The notes: generated by a model not told the origin, from the letters alone. A DNA stretch of 64,000 nucleotides from Porphyromonadaceae bacterium UBA7176 (GCA_002491245.1 DKVO01000021.1:36959-100958); one strand, 5' to 3'; counted from the stretch's first letter, positions 52,317-62,181 are shown. Translations and numbers: made by a program.

Positions 52317-54704
52317 ATGGACAACAATAACCTGAACAACTCAATCGAAAAAGAAGAAAATTTCGATACAACAGGCCTGTTGCTTGCTTTCCTTGCAAAT
52401 TGGAAATGGTTTGCCTTGAGTGTTGTGATATGCCTCATTCTTGCCGCTTACAAAATTGTCACGACTGTACCGGTATACAACATGGAGTCGTCGATATATC
52501 TCAACGACAACAATACCAACTCACGTAACGCATTCAATCTCAGCGAAGCAGCCAATCCAATGGTCGCTTTCAAAAATTTCATCGACGAAACTGAGCTCGA
52601 GGTACTGAAATCGCGCAACAATCTGGTAAAGATTGTCGACTCGCTCGGCCTGACATACTCCTACGCCCAGAAAGGATTCTTCCGCGACAAACCATTGTAC
52701 AAGAAGAACCCGATATCAGCGAAACTCGACTCTGCATCATTGGTCGAGTTGAAACTTCCGATTTTCATCGAAGTATCGGCTAACAAAAACGATAAATACG
52801 ACGTTGAAGTCAAAACAAAATTCGAAGTCGAGGCTGATATACTCGAAGAGGAGAAAGAATTTAAAGACATCACCCTCCCCTACACTTTCGAGCTGACAAA
52901 CGGCACTGTAACCCTATACAAGGCTCCGGCCGATACCCTCAAAGGTACCGAAAAAATTACAATCGTCAGCCCGATGATGGCTGCCAAAGAACTGTCGGAG
53001 GCTTTCAATATCGAATTCGCAAAAAAATCGGAGAAGATCATCCGCGTAAGCCTGCTCACAAACAGCCAGAAAGAAGGCTCCGATATTATCGAGACACTCG
53101 TCGACTTCTATAACAAGAACATAATCGAAGAGAAAAACCGTTCGGCCGTACAGACCGAGGCTTTCATTCTCGATCGCCTTGTAATGATCTCAAACGAACT
53201 CAGCGACGTCGAGAACAGGCTCAAAGATTACCGACAGACACACAACGTAACAAACATTCAGGAACAATCGAGGCTCAACCTTTCCCTCCGCAGCGACTAT
53301 GAGCAAAAGAAATCGGAGGTAGAGACACAATTGCGCATACTCGAAGAAATCGAAAAACTGGTATCTAACTCCAACACGATACAAACGCTCCCGGCTATCG
53401 TCAACGACAATACCACTATGGCTCAGATTATCGAGGAGTACAACCGAAAAGTGAACCAGTTCAACCGAGCCCTCGAAGGAAGCACCCCCGACAATCCTCT
53501 CGTTCGCTCCCTGCAGGACGAACTCAACCGCGACAAGGTCAGAATTTTGCAGAACATCACAACAAGCAAAGCCAGCCTTGCCACCGAACGCAATTCACTC
53601 CGTGCGCTCGAAAGCCGACATGCCAGCCAATTGGCCGCCACACCGAGCGTAGACCAAGGTTTCAACGAGATTTTCCGCGAACGTCAGGTCAAAGTGGACA
53701 TATACACCTTCCTGCTCCAGCGCCGCGAAGAAATAGCCTTACAAAAGACCTTGGCCACAAACACGGCCCGTCTCATCGACGACCCCACGGGCGAATACCC
53801 GGTAGCACCGAGGAAATTGCTCCTCCTCGCAGCCGCATTCCTCTTCGGTCTTGCAGTTCCTGCAGGCATAATTTTCTTACGCCGCATGTTCTTCCCAGTA
53901 TTCGGTGACAAAGAAGACCTCAAACGCATAACCAATGTGCCCATCATCGGCGAAATATGCACGTCTGAAGACAAAGAGCACAAAGATATCGTCGTTGGCA
54001 AAAACATCTCTTCATCGATTGCAGAGCTATTCCGACTTCTGCGCAACAACATATCGTTCACCCGTGTCGGAGCAGATAGCCGCGTAATCCTCGTCACATC
54101 GTCGATATCAGGCGAAGGCAAGACATTCGTCACCTCGAACCTTGCCTTGACCTACGCTCTGATGGGCAAAAAAGTAGTTGTCGTCGGTCTCGACCTGCGC
54201 AACCCCATGCTTGCCCACAGTTTCGGACTGTCTAACAGAGAAGGTGTGACAACATATCTCACCGGCCAGACAAACGACATCAATGGCCTGCTCAAGCAAG
54301 TAGACAGGTCGTCGAACCTCCATATACTCCCGGCCGGCCCGGTTCCGCCAAATCCCAACGAACTCCTCATGTCAGACCGCATGGGGCACATGATCGAGGC
54401 ACTGAGCCAAGAGTTCGACTATGTCTTCCTCGACACAGCTCCTATCGGTCTTGTGTCCGACACATTCCTCATCACAAGGTACAGCGATATCCAGCTCTAC
54501 GTAGCCCGAGCCAACTACACATCCAACAAGTGTCTTAAAGAGCTCCAGAGCGCTATCGAAACCGGCAAACTCCCTGCAGCCTATATCGTGCTCAACGGAG
54601 TCAATATGACTGCGAGCAGCTACACCTACCGCCGCTATGGCGACTACCACCGCAAGAACGCGCCTTACGGCTACGGATACGACCGGAAGAAAGACGACGA
54701 ATAA
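52317..54704 (+). CDS. Wzc-like chain-length determinant / tyrosine autokinase
   Basis: A 795-residue inner-membrane protein. Two helices (about 25-45 and 500-522) enclose a Wzz domain with a long periplasmic coiled coil (about 280-470). The cytoplasmic BY-kinase has Walker A SSISGEGKT, Walker A' VVGLDLRNP and Walker B YVFLDTAP. The C-terminus holds seven tyrosines (SSYTYRRYGDYHRKN, then YGYGY), the usual autophosphorylation cluster. It regulates assembly and export of the polysaccharide with the Wza-like lipoprotein. Confidence 0.94.
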   Translation: MDNNNLNNSIEKEENFDTTGLLLAFLANWKWFALSVVICLILAAYKIVTTVPVYNMESSIYLNDNNTNSRNAFNLSEAANPMVAFKNFIDETELEVLKSRNNLVKIVDSLGLTYSYAQKGFFRDKPLYKKNPISAKLDSASLVELKLPIFIEVSANKNDKYDVEVKTKFEVEADILEEEKEFKDITLPYTFELTNGTVTLYKAPADTLKGTEKITIVSPMMAAKELSEAFNIEFAKKSEKIIRVSLLTNSQKEGSDIIETLVDFYNKNIIEEKNRSAVQTEAFILDRLVMISNELSDVENRLKDYRQTHNVTNIQEQSRLNLSLRSDYEQKKSEVETQLRILEEIEKLVSNSNTIQTLPAIVNDNTTMAQIIEEYNRKVNQFNRALEGSTPDNPLVRSLQDELNRDKVRILQNITTSKASLATERNSLRALESRHASQLAATPSVDQGFNEIFRERQVKVDIYTFLLQRREEIALQKTLATNTARLIDDPTGEYPVAPRKLLLLAAAFLFGLAVPAGIIFLRRMFFPVFGDKEDLKRITNVPIIGEICTSEDKEHKDIVVGKNISSSIAELFRLLRNNISFTRVGADSRVILVTSSISGEGKTFVTSNLALTYALMGKKVVVVGLDLRNPMLAHSFGLSNREGVTTYLTGQTNDINGLLKQVDRSSNLHILPAGPVPPNPNELLMSDRMGHMIEALSQEFDYVFLDTAPIGLVSDTFLITRYSDIQLYVARANYTSNKCLKELQSAIETGKLPAAYIVLNGVNMTASSYTYRRYGDYHRKNAPYGYGYDRKKDDE

Positions 54705-54721
54705 AATACAAAATACCAATC

Positions 54722-54749
54722 AAAAAGGAGGCCACAAGCCTCCTTTTTT
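54722..54749 (+). terminator. Intrinsic terminator of the wza-wzc pair
   Basis: AAAAAGGAGGC / GCCTCCTTTTT stem with a 5-base loop and a T-run (54744-54749), 18 bases after the kinase stop. Confidence 0.88.
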
Positions 54750-54861
54750 GTGCTCGACAATATAAATTATTTAGGCCTCAGTAAAGAGCCTGAATACGGT
54801 GTTGACGCTCAACTATCAACATTATTGGAAAAAAGAGCTTCCCCACCCGACTTGCGCATGA

Positions 54862-54963
54862 TTATATTACGAGAGGGATAATCATTCCGGCGAATATAAG
54901 CAGGACACTCCCGACCGCATAAGTCACAGTATAGCTCATCGCCGGGAGAAAAGCCACAACCAA
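54862..54963 (-). pseudogene. Possible remnant of a membrane transporter C-terminus
   Basis: In the 416-bp gap 54705-55120, a minus-strand frame of 33 codons ends at the TAA at 54864-54862. It encodes a hydrophobic run with YTVTYAVGSVLLIFAGM. It has no promoter or proper start (a stop lies directly before the first TTG) and reads like the last helices of a permease. The rest of the gap has no other coding signal apart from the two terminators. Family assignment is not possible and it may be chance. Confidence 0.25.
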
Positions 54964-55064
54964 TTATCAGATTAATTTTTCAATAGTTTAAACTCATAGC
55001 ACTATCTACTTGAATAGTTCAGCACCATCAACATGGAGGAAGCTGTCTGCTCATTCTATGAAAC

Positions 55065-55099
55065 AAAAGCAGCGCCGTCAGTCTCGACGGCGCTGCTTT
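55065..55099 (-). terminator. Terminator of the sdh operon
   Basis: A perfect 14-bp stem AAAGCAGCGCCGTC / GACGGCGCTGCTTT (55066-55079, 55086-55099) with a 6-base loop. On the minus strand it ends in TTTTGTTT, about 22 bases after the sdhB stop. Confidence 0.85.
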
Positions 55100-55120
55100 G
55101 ATTATGATAGAGAATTGAGA

Positions 55121-55876
55121 TTACTCCGAGAACTTGGCATTGAGGAACTCGCGGTTGAGACGGGCGATATTGCTCAGCGGAATGTTTTTGGGGCACTCAG
55201 CTGCGCATGCACCAGTATTGGTGCAGTTGCCGAAACCGAGTTCGTCCATCTTGCTTACCATAGCACGGGCACGACGCTTACGCTCTACCTGACCCTGGGG
55301 GAGAAGAGCGAACTGGCTTACCTTAGCCGATACGAAAAGCATGGCAGAGCCATTCTTGCAAGCTGCAACGCAAGCACCGCAGCCGATACATGTAGCCGAG
55401 TCCATAGCGGTGTCGGCCACTTCCTTGCTGATAGGTAGGCTGTTGGCATCCTGGGCGCCGCCGCAGTTGAACGACACATAGCCGCCGGCCTGCTGGATTT
55501 TATCGAAAGCAGAGCGGTCGACCATAAGGTCGCGGATCACGGGGAAAGCAGCCGAACGCCAGGGTTCGATAGTGATGGTGTCGCCATCGTTGAACTTACG
55601 CATGTGAAGCTGGCAGGTTGTGATACCCTGCACCGGGCCGTGGGGATGGCCATTGATATAGAGCGAGCACATACCGCAGATACCTTCGCGGCAGTCATTG
55701 TCGAATACGACCGGTTCTTCACCCTTTTCTACGAGCTGCTGGTTGAGCATATCGAGCATCTCGAGGAAGCTCGAGCCGGTAGATACGTTGTCGAGCGAGT
55801 AGTTGACGAACTGTCCTTTCTCTTTGGGACCACGTTGACGCCAAATTTTCAGTTTTACGCTGATTGTATGTTCCAT
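55121..55876 (-). CDS. sdhB: Succinate dehydrogenase/fumarate reductase iron-sulfur subunit
   Basis: A 251-residue electron-transfer subunit. The [2Fe-2S] cluster is bound by [10 protein letters not shown] and a later Cys, the [4Fe-4S] cluster by [11 protein letters not shown] and the [3Fe-4S] cluster by [13 protein letters not shown]. It passes electrons between the flavoprotein and the cytochrome b subunit on the inner face of the membrane. In anaerobic Bacteroidales this complex normally works as a fumarate reductase. It is the third gene of the operon, 61 bases after sdhA. Confidence 0.95.
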   Translation of the reverse strand: MEHTISVKLKIWRQRGPKEKGQFVNYSLDNVSTGSSFLEMLDMLNQQLVEKGEEPVVFDNDCREGICGMCSLYINGHPHGPVQGITTCQLHMRKFNDGDTITIEPWRSAAFPVIRDLMVDRSAFDKIQQAGGYVSFNCGGAQDANSLPISKEVADTAMDSATCIGCGACVAACKNGSAMLFVSAKVSQFALLPQGQVERKRRARAMVSKMDELGFGNCTNTGACAAECPKNIPLSNIARLNREFLNAKFSE

Positions 55877-55937
55877 TGTTTATTGATTCTTTGGTAGCCC
55901 TGCGGCTTATGATACCGGCAGGGCCGCGTGGTTTTGA

Positions 55938-57971
55938 TTAGGATTTGTAGTTACGGGTCTGTACCTGTATAGCTTCGTATTTAAGCGGCTCCTTGATAAG
56001 AATAGGTTTCTCGGTGTCGCCGGTATACTTCCAGCAGCTTACATACATGTACTCGTCGTCGCGACGTGCAGCCTCGCCATCGGCGGTCTGATATTCCTCG
56101 CGGAAGTGAGCGCCGCACGACTCGTTGCGGTTGAGGGCGTCGATAGCCATCATGCGTGCGATTACAAGGAAGTCTTCGAGGCGGAGGGCCTTCTCGAGCT
56201 CGGTGTTGAGGTCGTCGGCCTTGCCTACTACGCGAAGGTCGGAGTAGAATTCTTTGCGTACTTCTTCAATCTCGCCGAGAGCCTTGACAAGGCTCTGCAG
56301 GGTGCGGCCCATGCCTACGAGGTTCCACATCACGTGGCCAAGGCGTTTGTGGATTTCGTCGGGACTCTTTGTACCCTTGATATCCATCAGGCGCTGTATG
56401 CGCGAACGCACGTCGGCCTCAGCCTTGTCGAACTCGGGATGCGATGTATCGAAAGTCGAACGGGCAACCTTGATCTGATCGCTGAGGTAGTTCTGCATGG
56501 TGTAGGGAAGCACGAAGTAACCGTCGGCAAGACCCTGCATGAGAGCCGATGCACCGAGACGGTTGGCACCGTGGTCAGAGAAGTTGCACTCACCGATAGC
56601 GAAGAGACCCTTGACAGAAGTCTGGAGCTCATAGTCGACCCAGATACCACCCATAGTGTAGTGGCTGGCCGGGAAGATCATCATAGGAGTCTCGTAGGGG
56701 TTGTCGTCGCTGATCATCTGGTACATGTCGAAGAGGTTGCCGTAGCGGTCGCGAACAACATCTGCGCCAAGACGCTCTATGGCGTACTTGAAGTCGAGGT
56801 AAACGGCGTTGCCTGTACCTACGCCGAAGCCTGCGTCGCAACGCTCTTTGGCAGCACGGCTGGCGATGTCGCGAGGACAGAGGTTACCGAATGCCGGATA
56901 GCGGCGCTCGAGGTAGAAGTCGCGGTCTTCGTCGGGGATATCGGTCGGTTTTTTCTTGCCGGCGCGGATAGCCTCGGCATCTTCTTTCTTCTTGGGTACC
57001 CAGATGCGGCCGTCGTTACGGAGCGATTCGCTCATAAGGGTGAGCTTGCTCTGGTCTTCGCCGTGGACGGGGATACATGTGGGGTGGATCTGTGTGAAGG
57101 CAAGGTTGGCAAGGTAAGCGCCTTTCTTAAATGCCTGCACTGCAGCCGAGCCATTGCAGCCCATAGCGTTGGTCGACAGGAAGAAAGCACGGCCGTAACC
57201 ACCTGTTGCAAGCACAACGGCGTGAGCGGCATAGCGCTCGATCTCGCCTGTGATGAGGTTGCGGACGATGATACCGCGAGCACGACCATCGACGATAACG
57301 ACATCGAGCATCTCGCGACGGGTGAAGCTGTGCACGGTGCCTTTCTGAATCTGACGGTTGAGCGAGCTGTAAGCACCGAGGAGGAGCTGCTGGCCGGTCT
57401 GACCCTTGGCATAGAATGTACGGCTTACCTGAGCACCGCCAAACGAACGGTTGGCGAGCAGACCGCCGTATTCACGGGCGAAAGGAACGCCCTGGGCCAC
57501 ACACTGGTCGATGATGTTGTTCGATACTTCGGCCAGACGATATACGTTAGCCTCACGCGAGCGGAAGTCGCCGCCTTTTACGGTATCGTAGAAGAGACGG
57601 TAGATTGAGTCGCCGTCGTTCTGGTAGTTTTTAGCTGCATTGATACCACCCTGGGCAGCGATGGAGTGTGCGCGGCGAGGGCTATCCTGGATGCAGAAGT
57701 TATATACGTTGAAACCCATCTCGCCGAGCGTCGAGGCTGCGGAAGCGCCTGCGAGACCTGTGCCGACAACGATGATGTCGAGGTTACGCTTGTTGGCAGG
57801 GTTTACAAGATGCTGGTGAGCCTTGTAGTTGGTCCATTTCTCAGCGACAGGACCTTCGGGGATTTTTGAGTCGACCGTGTACTCAGGCATGTTGCCGGTT
57901 TCGATGTCGGCGTATTCGTGCATGATAGGGGTAGAGTCGATCATGCCCTCAAGTTTGCTTGTTTGTGCCAT
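55938..57971 (-). CDS. sdhA: Succinate dehydrogenase/fumarate reductase flavoprotein subunit
   Basis: A 677-residue flavoprotein with the FAD motif [17 protein letters not shown]. The flavin-attaching segment is [15 protein letters not shown], in which the His carries FAD covalently. [15 protein letters not shown] and [18 protein letters not shown] mark the active site region. The length and AAQGGINAA type match the B-type enzymes of Bacteroidetes and Epsilonproteobacteria. It catalyses fumarate/succinate interconversion. It lies 12 bases after sdhC. Confidence 0.95.
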   Translation of the reverse strand: MAQTSKLEGMIDSTPIMHEYADIETGNMPEYTVDSKIPEGPVAEKWTNYKAHQHLVNPANKRNLDIIVVGTGLAGASAASTLGEMGFNVYNFCIQDSPRRAHSIAAQGGINAAKNYQNDGDSIYRLFYDTVKGGDFRSREANVYRLAEVSNNIIDQCVAQGVPFAREYGGLLANRSFGGAQVSRTFYAKGQTGQQLLLGAYSSLNRQIQKGTVHSFTRREMLDVVIVDGRARGIIVRNLITGEIERYAAHAVVLATGGYGRAFFLSTNAMGCNGSAAVQAFKKGAYLANLAFTQIHPTCIPVHGEDQSKLTLMSESLRNDGRIWVPKKKEDAEAIRAGKKKPTDIPDEDRDFYLERRYPAFGNLCPRDIASRAAKERCDAGFGVGTGNAVYLDFKYAIERLGADVVRDRYGNLFDMYQMISDDNPYETPMMIFPASHYTMGGIWVDYELQTSVKGLFAIGECNFSDHGANRLGASALMQGLADGYFVLPYTMQNYLSDQIKVARSTFDTSHPEFDKAEADVRSRIQRLMDIKGTKSPDEIHKRLGHVMWNLVGMGRTLQSLVKALGEIEEVRKEFYSDLRVVGKADDLNTELEKALRLEDFLVIARMMAIDALNRNESCGAHFREEYQTADGEAARRDDEYMYVSCWKYTGDTEKPILIKEPLKYEAIQVQTRNYKS

Positions 57972-57983
57972 ATCTCTGAGTGA

Positions 57984-59039
57984 TTATTGGTTGTTTGATT
58001 CTGTTTCTTCGCTCTCTACTGCCATTTCTTCCGGCATACTGGGAAGACCTGCAGTAGCTTCGCTGACATGCTGCTTAACGAACATTCCGAACTGGCTTAT
58101 CTGGGGCAGATACTGGCCGGCTGTGCGGACGTATTCGGGAGCCTGCATCTTGGCATAATTGGCAATAGCCTCGGCGTTCTCTACGAAGTAAGCACCGCGA
58201 TCAGCGAAAAAGTCCTGAACTTTGATAGGATTGTTCTGATCTACAGAAGCGATTTCGGTCTGGAATTCGGTGATGAGAGCCTCGGCACGGCCATCCCAAT
58301 ATTCAGCATACTGCTGCTGGAGCTCGGGGGCGGTGAGGAAGTATTGTTTCTTAGCCTGAACGGTGAAGAGAACTGCCTGAGCCACGAAGAGAAGTATTAC
58401 GATGGTTGTCCACCAGCAAGCAATCTTTTTGAGGCGCGGAAGCCATATGCTACCGTTCCAACCGATGGTCTGGAACATCGACCAGAAGCCGTGGTTCATG
58501 TGGAACCACAAGGCAATGAAGCCGATGATATACACTACGGGGGTCCACCAGCACTCGAAAGCAGCCTGGAGGAAGAGTGTGCCGAACTCGGGAGCGGCAG
58601 GCACTTCACCAACCTGAGGAAGAGCGGTAAGATCGTGGGAGATAAGCTCCTGGAGCTGCATCTTTGCCCAGAACTGGATAAGGTGAACGGCAAGGAAGGC
58701 GAGAACTACGATGCCGAGGACGAGCATGTTTTTCGACGACCATTCAACACCGGGATAGTGGGCGTTGACAGCATAGCGGTCGTTGCCGCGCGCTTTGCGG
58801 TTTTGCAAAGTAAGCCACAAGGCATAGATGATGTGGATGATGAAAAGGAACGCGAGGCCGGCCGAAGCTACCAGCGCATACCAGTTGGCGCCCAGGAACA
58901 TGCAGATCTGATTGTAAGCTGCAGGCCACAGGAGGGCAACCGAGTTCATCAACACGTGAAAAGTTACGAATAGGACGAGACAGACGCCAGTAACGGCCAT
59001 CACGAACTTACGTCCTATAGATGAGCTTGTTAACCACAT
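57984..59039 (-). CDS. sdhC: Succinate dehydrogenase/fumarate reductase cytochrome b subunit with C-terminal extension
   Basis: A 351-residue membrane anchor. The first 230 residues are the usual B-type diheme cytochrome b with five helices and candidate heme histidines in FVTFHVLMNS, FIIHIIYALW, LAVHLIQFW and WFHMNHGFW. Known relatives are about 220-235 residues long. Here about 120 more residues follow the fifth helix (after TVQAKKQYFL). They are hydrophilic, mostly helical and acidic at the end, with no motif I recognise. The reading frame is intact, so this is a real fusion or extension. It is the first gene of the operon. Confidence 0.92.
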   Translation of the reverse strand: MWLTSSSIGRKFVMAVTGVCLVLFVTFHVLMNSVALLWPAAYNQICMFLGANWYALVASAGLAFLFIIHIIYALWLTLQNRKARGNDRYAVNAHYPGVEWSSKNMLVLGIVVLAFLAVHLIQFWAKMQLQELISHDLTALPQVGEVPAAPEFGTLFLQAAFECWWTPVVYIIGFIALWFHMNHGFWSMFQTIGWNGSIWLPRLKKIACWWTTIVILLFVAQAVLFTVQAKKQYFLTAPELQQQYAEYWDGRAEALITEFQTEIASVDQNNPIKVQDFFADRGAYFVENAEAIANYAKMQAPEYVRTAGQYLPQISQFGMFVKQHVSEATAGLPSMPEEMAVESEETESNNQ

Positions 59040-59137
59040 AAGATGATTGTTTTTGATTGATTTATTAATTGTTTGTGTTTTTATGCTTGTTCACAATGGC
59101 TGCACCTCCGCAAGGAAAGCTCACGCCAATTATTCTG

Positions 59138-59169
59138 CAAATTTAAGGAGTTTTGGCTATCTTAACAAC
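59138..59169 (-). promoter_or_regulatory. Promoter of the sdhCAB operon
   Basis: GTTG (59169-59166), 20 bases, then TAAATTTG (59145-59138) on the minus strand. The leader to the sdhC ATG is about 95 bases. Confidence 0.68.
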
Positions 59170-59236
59170 TAATTGACGAAAATTTTCTTTAAAAGATGTG
59201 GCGAAAATGACAAAAGACGTATGAGCCGGATAAATT

Positions 59237-60331
59237 TTACAGCAGCAGGTCGCGTATTATGGCATCGGAGAGCATCCACGATCGCTCGGGTATAGCGAAG
59301 CCTGACGGCGACTCCACCAGATCTCCGCTCTCCAGCCAAGGCAATGCGGCCGCTTTTATCTTCGCCCTGTCGCCATCATCGAACAGCGTTAGGTCAAGCC
59401 CTCCGGCAGTACGGAGCGACACCATTATACGGTCGTTGGCTCGGTCGGTTTCATCCTCATCGTCTATCACCGACGCTGTGCATGGAGCTTTCAGATATGA
59501 TTTTATATCGGACGGCACATAACGCCGCACCCCACAGCTGTCGAGAGAATGAGCGCCCGGACCGAGCCCGAGATAAGGTGTGCCGCACCAATAGGCAGAG
59601 TTGTGGAGCGACCTGAAGCCGGGCAATGCGAAGTTTGATATCTCGTAATGCTCGAAACCGGCCGATGCGGCGACACGACATAGAGACTTGTACATTTCCA
59701 AGGTCAGATCGTCGTCGGCCGGTACCACCCTGCCCTCCTGCAGCCACCGCCACAGGCGAGTACCCTCTTCGTATCCAAGGCTATATGCCGACAAGTGCCT
59801 TATACCCGAACTTATAAGCCTCTTGAGCGAGCAGACAAACGACGACGCTGTCTGTCCCGGCAGACCATAGATTAGGTCGCCGCTGATGTTTGATATGCCG
59901 CTACGCTGCAACAGTTCGATTGCACTGAGGGCCTGCTTTGAGTCGTGACGGCGACCGACGGTCCGGAGTTCTCCGTCGTCGAGCGACTGCACACCGATGC
60001 TCACCCTGTCGACTCCGGCATCAATCCATGCCTTGACTTTATCGGGCGACACATCATCGGGGTTGACCTCTATGGTAAACTCTTTAAGGCCCGAGATATC
60101 GAATATCGAGGCAAGACGGCCGAACTGTCCCGGCGACAGGAGCGATGGAGTGCCTCCGCCAAAATAAAGCGTTTCGACAGTCTCTCCAGCAAGTTCGCTT
60201 AAGCGAGCGGCAAATTCCTGCTCTACCGCTCCGACATAGGCGTCGGCATAGTCGGGACGGGCAACGGAGTAGAAATCGCAATATGCGCATTTAGCTGTGC
60301 AGAAAGGCACGTGTACATAAATCCCGGCCAT
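59237..60331 (-). CDS. hemW: HemW-like radical SAM protein
   Basis: A 364-residue radical SAM protein with the cluster motif CTAKCAYCDFYS near residue 11, YFGGGTPSLL, EVNPDDVSPDK and RVSIGVQSLDD. It resembles HemN but matches HemW, which is a heme chaperone rather than a coproporphyrinogen dehydrogenase. It may deliver heme to membrane cytochromes; the diheme SdhC gene lies directly upstream on the window. It starts 3 bases after the NlpC/P60 lipoprotein gene. Confidence 0.9.
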   Translation of the reverse strand: MAGIYVHVPFCTAKCAYCDFYSVARPDYADAYVGAVEQEFAARLSELAGETVETLYFGGGTPSLLSPGQFGRLASIFDISGLKEFTIEVNPDDVSPDKVKAWIDAGVDRVSIGVQSLDDGELRTVGRRHDSKQALSAIELLQRSGISNISGDLIYGLPGQTASSFVCSLKRLISSGIRHLSAYSLGYEEGTRLWRWLQEGRVVPADDDLTLEMYKSLCRVAASAGFEHYEISNFALPGFRSLHNSAYWCGTPYLGLGPGAHSLDSCGVRRYVPSDIKSYLKAPCTASVIDDEDETDRANDRIMVSLRTAGGLDLTLFDDGDRAKIKAAALPWLESGDLVESPSGFAIPERSWMLSDAIIRDLLL

Positions 60332-60334
60332 ATG

Positions 60335-61051
60335 TCAGAAGGCTTGTTTTACTATCGAGCCTATTGTATCAGACTCTCCTCCGGCATTGTCGCCCGACTC
60401 CATGAGTTCGATAAGCCTGTCGAGAGTTATCTGTGGCGATTCGGCAGGAGCCGCGCTCTCCATTTCTGGCATCTGCCCGTCGATACCCGGCACCCGTCCG
60501 GCCGAATGATAATGGGTCTCATAATATTTCTCGGACAGATTGCTCACTATCACGCCCTTGGAAGTCGACGCATGTATGAAATCACCGTCACCGACATATA
60601 TCCCCACATGCCCTACGCGGCTGCCCCCCGACCTGGTTGCGAAAAACAGTAGATCGCCCGGAACGAGGTCCTTACGCTTTACCGGCTCTACAAAAGCCTG
60701 CTGCGAGCGGCTGTCGCGCGGTAGTTTTATACCGGCTATATCGCCATATATCCTCGAAGTAAGACCCGAGCAATCAGTGCCTTGCCGCGAATTTCCACCG
60801 TAACGGTATCTCGTCCCGACCCAACGTCGGGCCTCCTCCACAATCTTGGGAGCGACCGACGTTTTTTTCTTCTTTTTTTCCTGTCGGGGACGTTCTTTCT
60901 CCACCGGTTTCGCTTTTGGCAAATTATCGATATGTATCTCACGCACCTCGCTAACCGGCGTTTTCACGGCTTCCTTACGGGAACTATGACAAGCACCGGC
61001 CAACAGGCCCGACACAATAAAAATACCGGTGAATCTATAGAAAAACTTCAT
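60335..61051 (-). CDS. NlpC/P60 (C40) peptidoglycan endopeptidase lipoprotein
   Basis: A 238-residue lipoprotein (lipobox-like LLAGAC) with a basic linker and an NlpC/P60 domain from about residue 80. The catalytic Cys is in GTDCSGLTSRIYG and the His in RVGHVGIYVGDGDFIHAS. It should cut peptide stems of peptidoglycan. The start is the ATG at 61051, next to the promoter at 61060-61090. It shares a transcript with hemW (3-base gap). Confidence 0.9.
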   Translation of the reverse strand: MKFFYRFTGIFIVSGLLAGACHSSRKEAVKTPVSEVREIHIDNLPKAKPVEKERPRQEKKKKKTSVAPKIVEEARRWVGTRYRYGGNSRQGTDCSGLTSRIYGDIAGIKLPRDSRSQQAFVEPVKRKDLVPGDLLFFATRSGGSRVGHVGIYVGDGDFIHASTSKGVIVSNLSEKYYETHYHSAGRVPGIDGQMPEMESAAPAESPQITLDRLIELMESGDNAGGESDTIGSIVKQAF

Positions 61052-61059
61052 ACGGAGTG

Positions 61060-61168
61060 CAAAAATACGAATAAGCGAGGGCAAAGCAAAATTTTTTTGC
61101 TCTGCCGAGCGTGAGTATTTAAGACAAATATGTCAAAAATACGAATAAGCGAGGGCAAAGCAAAATTT
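61060..61168 (-). repeat. Exact 35-bp direct repeat, each copy a complete promoter
   Basis: The 35 bases at 61060-61094 recur without change at 61134-61168 (period 74). On the minus strand each copy contains TTTG (61090-61087; 61164-61161), a 19-base spacer and TATTTTTG (61067-61060; 61141-61134). So the NlpC/P60-hemW pair has two identical promoters in tandem. The near one lies 8 bases from the ATG. The 39 bases between them have no other repeat. Confidence 0.85.
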
Positions 61169-61201
61169 AATTACTAATTTCGCACTCAAAAGACAGCAAT
61201 C

Positions 61202-62080
61202 ATGATACTCTTCCCAAACGCAAAAATAAATATAGGCCTGCGCATCTTGCGCCGGCGTCCCGACGGCTACCATGACATCGAATCGGTATTCGTCCCTCTC
61301 CCTTGGTGCGACATACTCGAGATTGTGCCGGCACAAGGACCAGAAGGGACCTTCAATATCGTCGGCACAGATATCCTCAAGCTTGCCGACAACAACGACA
61401 ACATCGTCGTGAAAGCGCTCAAGGCACTTGCCGGGTATCTCGGACGGGAGCTGCCACCTCTCGACATCTACCTGAGCAAACTCATCCCCACCGGAGCCGG
61501 ACTCGGCGGAGGGTCGGCCGACGCCGCCTTCGCCATCAAGGGTGCCAACGAGCTTCTGTCGCTCGGCCTCGACGACAGCACGCTTGCCAAAATAGCGGCT
61601 AAGGTAGGCGCCGACTGCCCGTTTTTCATCTACAACCGCCCCATGCTTGTGCGTGGCATCGGCGACATCATGACACCGGTAGATGCATCCTTACTCGACG
61701 ACCTATGGATCGTGGCAGCCAAAATACCGGGCACAGAGGTCTCGACTCGCGAAGCCTATGCCGGTGTCACTCCTCACAACCTGCCGGACGGATCTGATTT
61801 CGCATCGGCCATAAACTGCCGACCAGAAGAGTGGGTGGCAAGAGGGCTGATCAATGACTTCGAGGAGTCGGTTTTCGCCGGACAGCCAAAGGTCGGCGAA
61901 CTCAAAGCCCTGTTTGCCACCACCGGCTGCGCCTACTGTTCAATGAGCGGATCTGGCTCCACGGTCTTTGCAGTCTACGACACATCTGCCGCAGCCAACG
62001 ATACAAAAACGATAATAGCCGCAGCATATCCCGAGGCTGACATTTTTACCGGCAGGCTGTCATCGTCATCGCCAAGGTGA
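61202..62080 (+). CDS. ispE: 4-diphosphocytidyl-2-C-methyl-D-erythritol kinase
   Basis: A 292-residue GHMP kinase of the MEP isoprenoid pathway. NAKINIGLRILRRRPDGYHDIESVF is the IspE N-terminus, IPTGAGLGGGSADAA the ATP loop, and MSGSGSTVFAVYD the third GHMP motif. It phosphorylates CDP-methylerythritol in the cytoplasm. A degenerate -7 element (TAATTTCG, 61175-61182) lies 20 bases upstream, beyond the duplicated minus-strand promoter. Confidence 0.94.
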   Translation: MILFPNAKINIGLRILRRRPDGYHDIESVFVPLPWCDILEIVPAQGPEGTFNIVGTDILKLADNNDNIVVKALKALAGYLGRELPPLDIYLSKLIPTGAGLGGGSADAAFAIKGANELLSLGLDDSTLAKIAAKVGADCPFFIYNRPMLVRGIGDIMTPVDASLLDDLWIVAAKIPGTEVSTREAYAGVTPHNLPDGSDFASAINCRPEEWVARGLINDFEESVFAGQPKVGELKALFATTGCAYCSMSGSGSTVFAVYDTSAAANDTKTIIAAAYPEADIFTGRLSSSSPR

Positions 62081-62181
62081 ACGTTACCACGCCATTTATT
62101 GTTATATTTTAAAAGCAAGGCCGAAATTAACACACTTTGGCCGAGTTTTTGTATTCTTTCTTTTCAAAGTACAACAGCATT

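Noticed and set aside
56106..57608. 500-codon open frame on the plus strand
   Set aside because: It lies opposite sdhA, whose FAD and active-site motifs are complete. Long antisense frames are common here because of codon bias, and this one shows no family motif.
59237..60331. Oxygen-independent coproporphyrinogen dehydrogenase (HemN)
   Set aside because: The protein is short, and starts at the CxxxCxxC motif as HemW does; HemN proteins are longer with a further N-terminal segment.
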